Part shown: positions 61,086 to 64,000 of the stretch, piece after piece
Layout: the number at the start of each line of letters is the position of its first letter
How positions within the stretch are numbered: position 1 is the stretch's first letter
From: Opisthorchis felineus
Taxonomy: Eukaryota; Platyhelminthes; Trematoda; Opisthorchiida; Opisthorchiidae
Assembly: GCA_004794785.1 (NCBI GenBank)
Contig: SJOL01007680.1
Span: 265,371 to 329,370 of the forward strand
Direction of reading: 5' to 3'
DNA: 64,000 nt
Translations under genes and position numbers: made by a program
Notes under the pieces: generated by a model
What the model saw: the letters and a program-made list of their open reading frames with translations, nothing else
The model's database searches: none
Told to the model about the DNA's origin: nothing

Positions 61086-64000
61086 CGACATGGACAAATT
61101 TCACTTATAGGACGAAATCCTCATTAAAATTTCGCATCTCATCACACTACTGACAGTTGTTTTTATTGTTGTGCAAAATTGTGGCAAGACTTGTCTTGGT
61201 TATGCCAAGACCGTGATGAGCAACTACATCTATTATCAGTTTGGTGACCACACGCACACCAAATTTACAAACAGATACTATTAACAAACTAAGAGGAAAT
61301 GAACGAGTGGAGGCATGTATTTTATGTTCACCCCTCAGTATTGATTCTCCAGTAACAAGAAAGTAAACATGCTTAAAACTGACGAAGCGTGTACCCACAA
61401 CATGCCGTTTCCCAAGGGTATTGAATGAATGCTGATATACTGAAAGAATATCGTCATTTCAGCTTTCTAGATTTCTGAACTAAATACCAGTTTTCACGCC
61501 ACTCCGCAAGCCTGAAATGTAAAGTGCACCGTGCGTGCACGAACACTCGGTTGCTCCGTGTTTGTCTGGCTAATAAACCTTATCCTTGCAGTTTTTTCAA
61601 GTGACTGTAACGCAACGGCTCTAGACTGACTAGTGTCAAAGTTCAACAAAATTCTACTTCGTGTATCGAGGCAGCAGAGGTCCGTTTGACTCAGTTGCTG
61701 GAAAGACCATCGCTTAATGTCTCCGTGCCATGTGAATTGTCTATACGCTACAAGGCTATTTTTATTATCTTCCATACAATTATGTACTATCAGAATGAAC
61801 GATCTGCCGCCGTACACTTCCAGCATCTCTCGCAGGCTCTAATGCGTGAAGAATTTCCTTTGAAAACCGGTACATACCTCCACAGCCTCTTGTCAATAGC
61901 TTCTTGTGAGTTACGACCGATAAGCCCTTCCTCAATCTGAGCTTTAAGGTACCCTAATAGCATCCACGTTGAAGTCGAATTTGAAAAAACTTAAACAAGT
62001 TGTTTGAATTACAGCCAAATCAGGTAGGTCATGCTCATCCAGAATCAATTAACGGAACTAGGTTCGGGACTATAGCCTGAGTGTAAACTAGAATAGTCAG
62101 CAACTGCCAAACACTTCTCAGTCACAAGCAGTCACACTGATTTGGTCTCTGCCTTTACTATGATACTCGATCATTACAACTCACCTGTTCTCATACTAGC
62201 CGGGATCTTCGAAATTAATCTACTCAAGTTTTTACTACATTAAAAAGAAATATGATATAAATCTTCAGTCAATTTGATTGTAAAATGTATTTTGTTGCCC
62301 TTTTTCGGCTGATCAGTTCAAAATCACCTGACCAGCTCTTCTTTTGGAGAATTTGAAAATTTCAACTTTTTCACCTTGAATTTGGTACTGACAAGCCTGC
62401 ACAAACGGAGCACATCTGTCGGTTTGTTTGTTTGTTCTGACGGTGCAATGACTTTTGGTAATAAGTAAGCTTACTGCCAACATTCTACTTTGCGTCGTAT
62501 AATGCTGAAAGATGTGTGAATCAAACAGACCTGAGGGGCGTCAGTGTACCAGATTTGTATGTGACCTAAGCTGAAAGTGCCGACACAACCTGTAAACTTT
62601 CCCTTAACTGTTTGAGGTTTAAGACACAGAACTATTCATGAGATTCAAAAACTTGGCTGACGGTAAACAGAACCTTAGTGAAAGTATTTTCTTGAGCTGT
62701 CAGCCAGTTGTAACAATTTGCAACTAGATTTCCCCTCTTAGAGGAATTCCCTCTGTTTGAAAATCGCTTCTATGGATGAATGGCTTGTGCACACCCACAC
62801 CCGAACTGTTTTAAATTCCAAAAGCAAACTTGCGGAATTCGGCAAAGGTCATATATATTCTTCTTGTTTTTCCGCACGAAACCTGCGATTTAAAACTGAC
62901 AAGGATGTCGCTATCCGTAGAATTAACTGCTTTTGAATCGTTTTATGAAGTACATTTCAAAGGTAGAGTGCTTCAGAGGTTGGTCCATTTAGAGAATGAT
63001 TTTTTTCGACAGGTTATTGATGCCTTCGTTCGCAGAAGGATAGATTTCACCGTTCGGGAAACATATGTGCAACAACATTTTATCCTGTGTGAGCTTTTTA
63101 TAAAGTATTGTTAGTTTAGTATCACGTTGCATATTGCGCCACATAACTGCCATAAAGAGTTTAAAAATAGTAGAACTCGCTGAGATTTTCACCCTACAAA
63201 AGATTAAATGGCCGTGAACATTTTTTACTCGCATGCTTCAGAGGTCACTTATTTTCATCCACAAAGGGATAGTACACCAAATGAGCAACACCGGAGTCTT
63301 TCAAAAAAACCTGATAAAAACAGACTCAGATACAAATGAACTTTGCATTTATCATGAATTCAAATTTGTTAAATTCCCGGTATACGAAGGCGTGACAGCA
63401 AGGGACTTTGCCAAATCTTGATTTGGTCCCATTTTCATCTTAAGTCAACCAGATTTGGCGGGATATCGTAAATGCCGGGTGATTCAACAGGTCCGGTGGG
63501 TTGCTGAACATTAGTCAACAAAATGGTTGGCGTATTCAGTACTTATGGAACGGCCATACTAAACTCAAACGTTCCTGTTGGATGTGATATTCATACACCT
63601 GGAATATTTTTGCACGAAAAAATGCAAGTCAAGGCAGCAGACAAAAAAAGTAAAAACCCATCAACGCAACTCAGGGTACGTTTTCTGTTTCTGTTATCTC
63701 TGATTTAGTCACCGTAAAAAATGTTCTAAGGCAGTTGTTTTTTCAAATTTCTTGAAGAATTATCTTTCAGTGGTCAAATGACTCCCAGAAAGGACGATCC
63801 CTTTGATTGGGGATAGACATGTCCACTAGAGCGTACCAATGACAGAAACGTTCATTTATTTGTAACTGGATGCGTCAGTTCGTTTTGAGTTATACTGATT
63901 TTGCTTACCGTGCAAACGGAAGCATACCACATGTATAACGCTCAAACATTCATACCGTAACTGGCGAAATGCACTCATTTGAAAATTAGGTTGGTCAAAG
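61086..64000. other. Non-coding stretch to window end
   Basis: Frames at 61494-61826 (minus), 61686-61940 (plus) and 62830-63114 (plus) are of chance length and unrecognised. In the last one a stretch after the ATG at 62905 reads fairly protein-like (SLSVELTAFESFYEVHFKGR), but without homology or splice support. No repeats recognised. Confidence 0.4.

Overview
The window reads as animal nuclear DNA, most likely from a digenean fluke (trematode). It is AT-leaning (GC not counted) and very gene-poor. It has long stretches with no coding signal, one terminal exon of a neuropeptide-type GPCR with a convincing splice acceptor, and a background of old, broken retroelements. The mix of retroelements is what points to a fluke: Penelope-like elements with GIY-YIG endonuclease, LINEs with an AP-type endonuclease, and tRNA-derived SINEs carrying a decayed hammerhead-ribozyme core, as in the schistosome SM-alpha SINE. 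The genus cannot be fixed from the sequence alone. There are no bacterial-style operons, and most short open frames look like chance.

Layout. 1-9.5 kb: nothing supportable. 9.5 kb: first hammerhead SINE. 17 kb and 23.2 kb: two Penelope-like remnants, on the plus and minus strands. 24282-24705: assembly gap of N. 24.9 and 32.9 kb: two copies of one short dispersed repeat. 34.0 kb: minus-strand copy of a retroelement motif that also occurs at 47.84 kb. 34269-36204: terminal exon of a rhodopsin-class, FMRFamide-receptor-like GPCR (TM3 to C terminus with a roughly 310-residue cytoplasmic tail). 37.0 kb: short hairpin element with a GAT tail. 38.6 kb: second SINE. 43.9-44.6 kb: the longest unexplained open frame, about 233 codons. 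46.5-47.4 kb: degraded LINE reverse transcriptase through its C terminus. 47.84 kb: hammerhead-like core. 48.5, 52.3 and 61.0 kb: three more SINE copies. 56.8 kb: minus-strand GAT-tailed element. 57.2-58.5 kb: 5' part of a LINE with its endonuclease, interrupted at 58210 by another GAT-tailed element flanked by a 9-bp target-site duplication.

The GPCR is the only gene I can name with confidence. Its upstream exons (N terminus, TM1, TM2) were not found. The most interesting non-coding signals are five independently decayed hammerhead-type SINE copies, the hammerhead-like core shared by 47.84 kb and the GPCR intron, and the nested GAT-tailed insertion. All calls come from reading the sequence; no searches were run.
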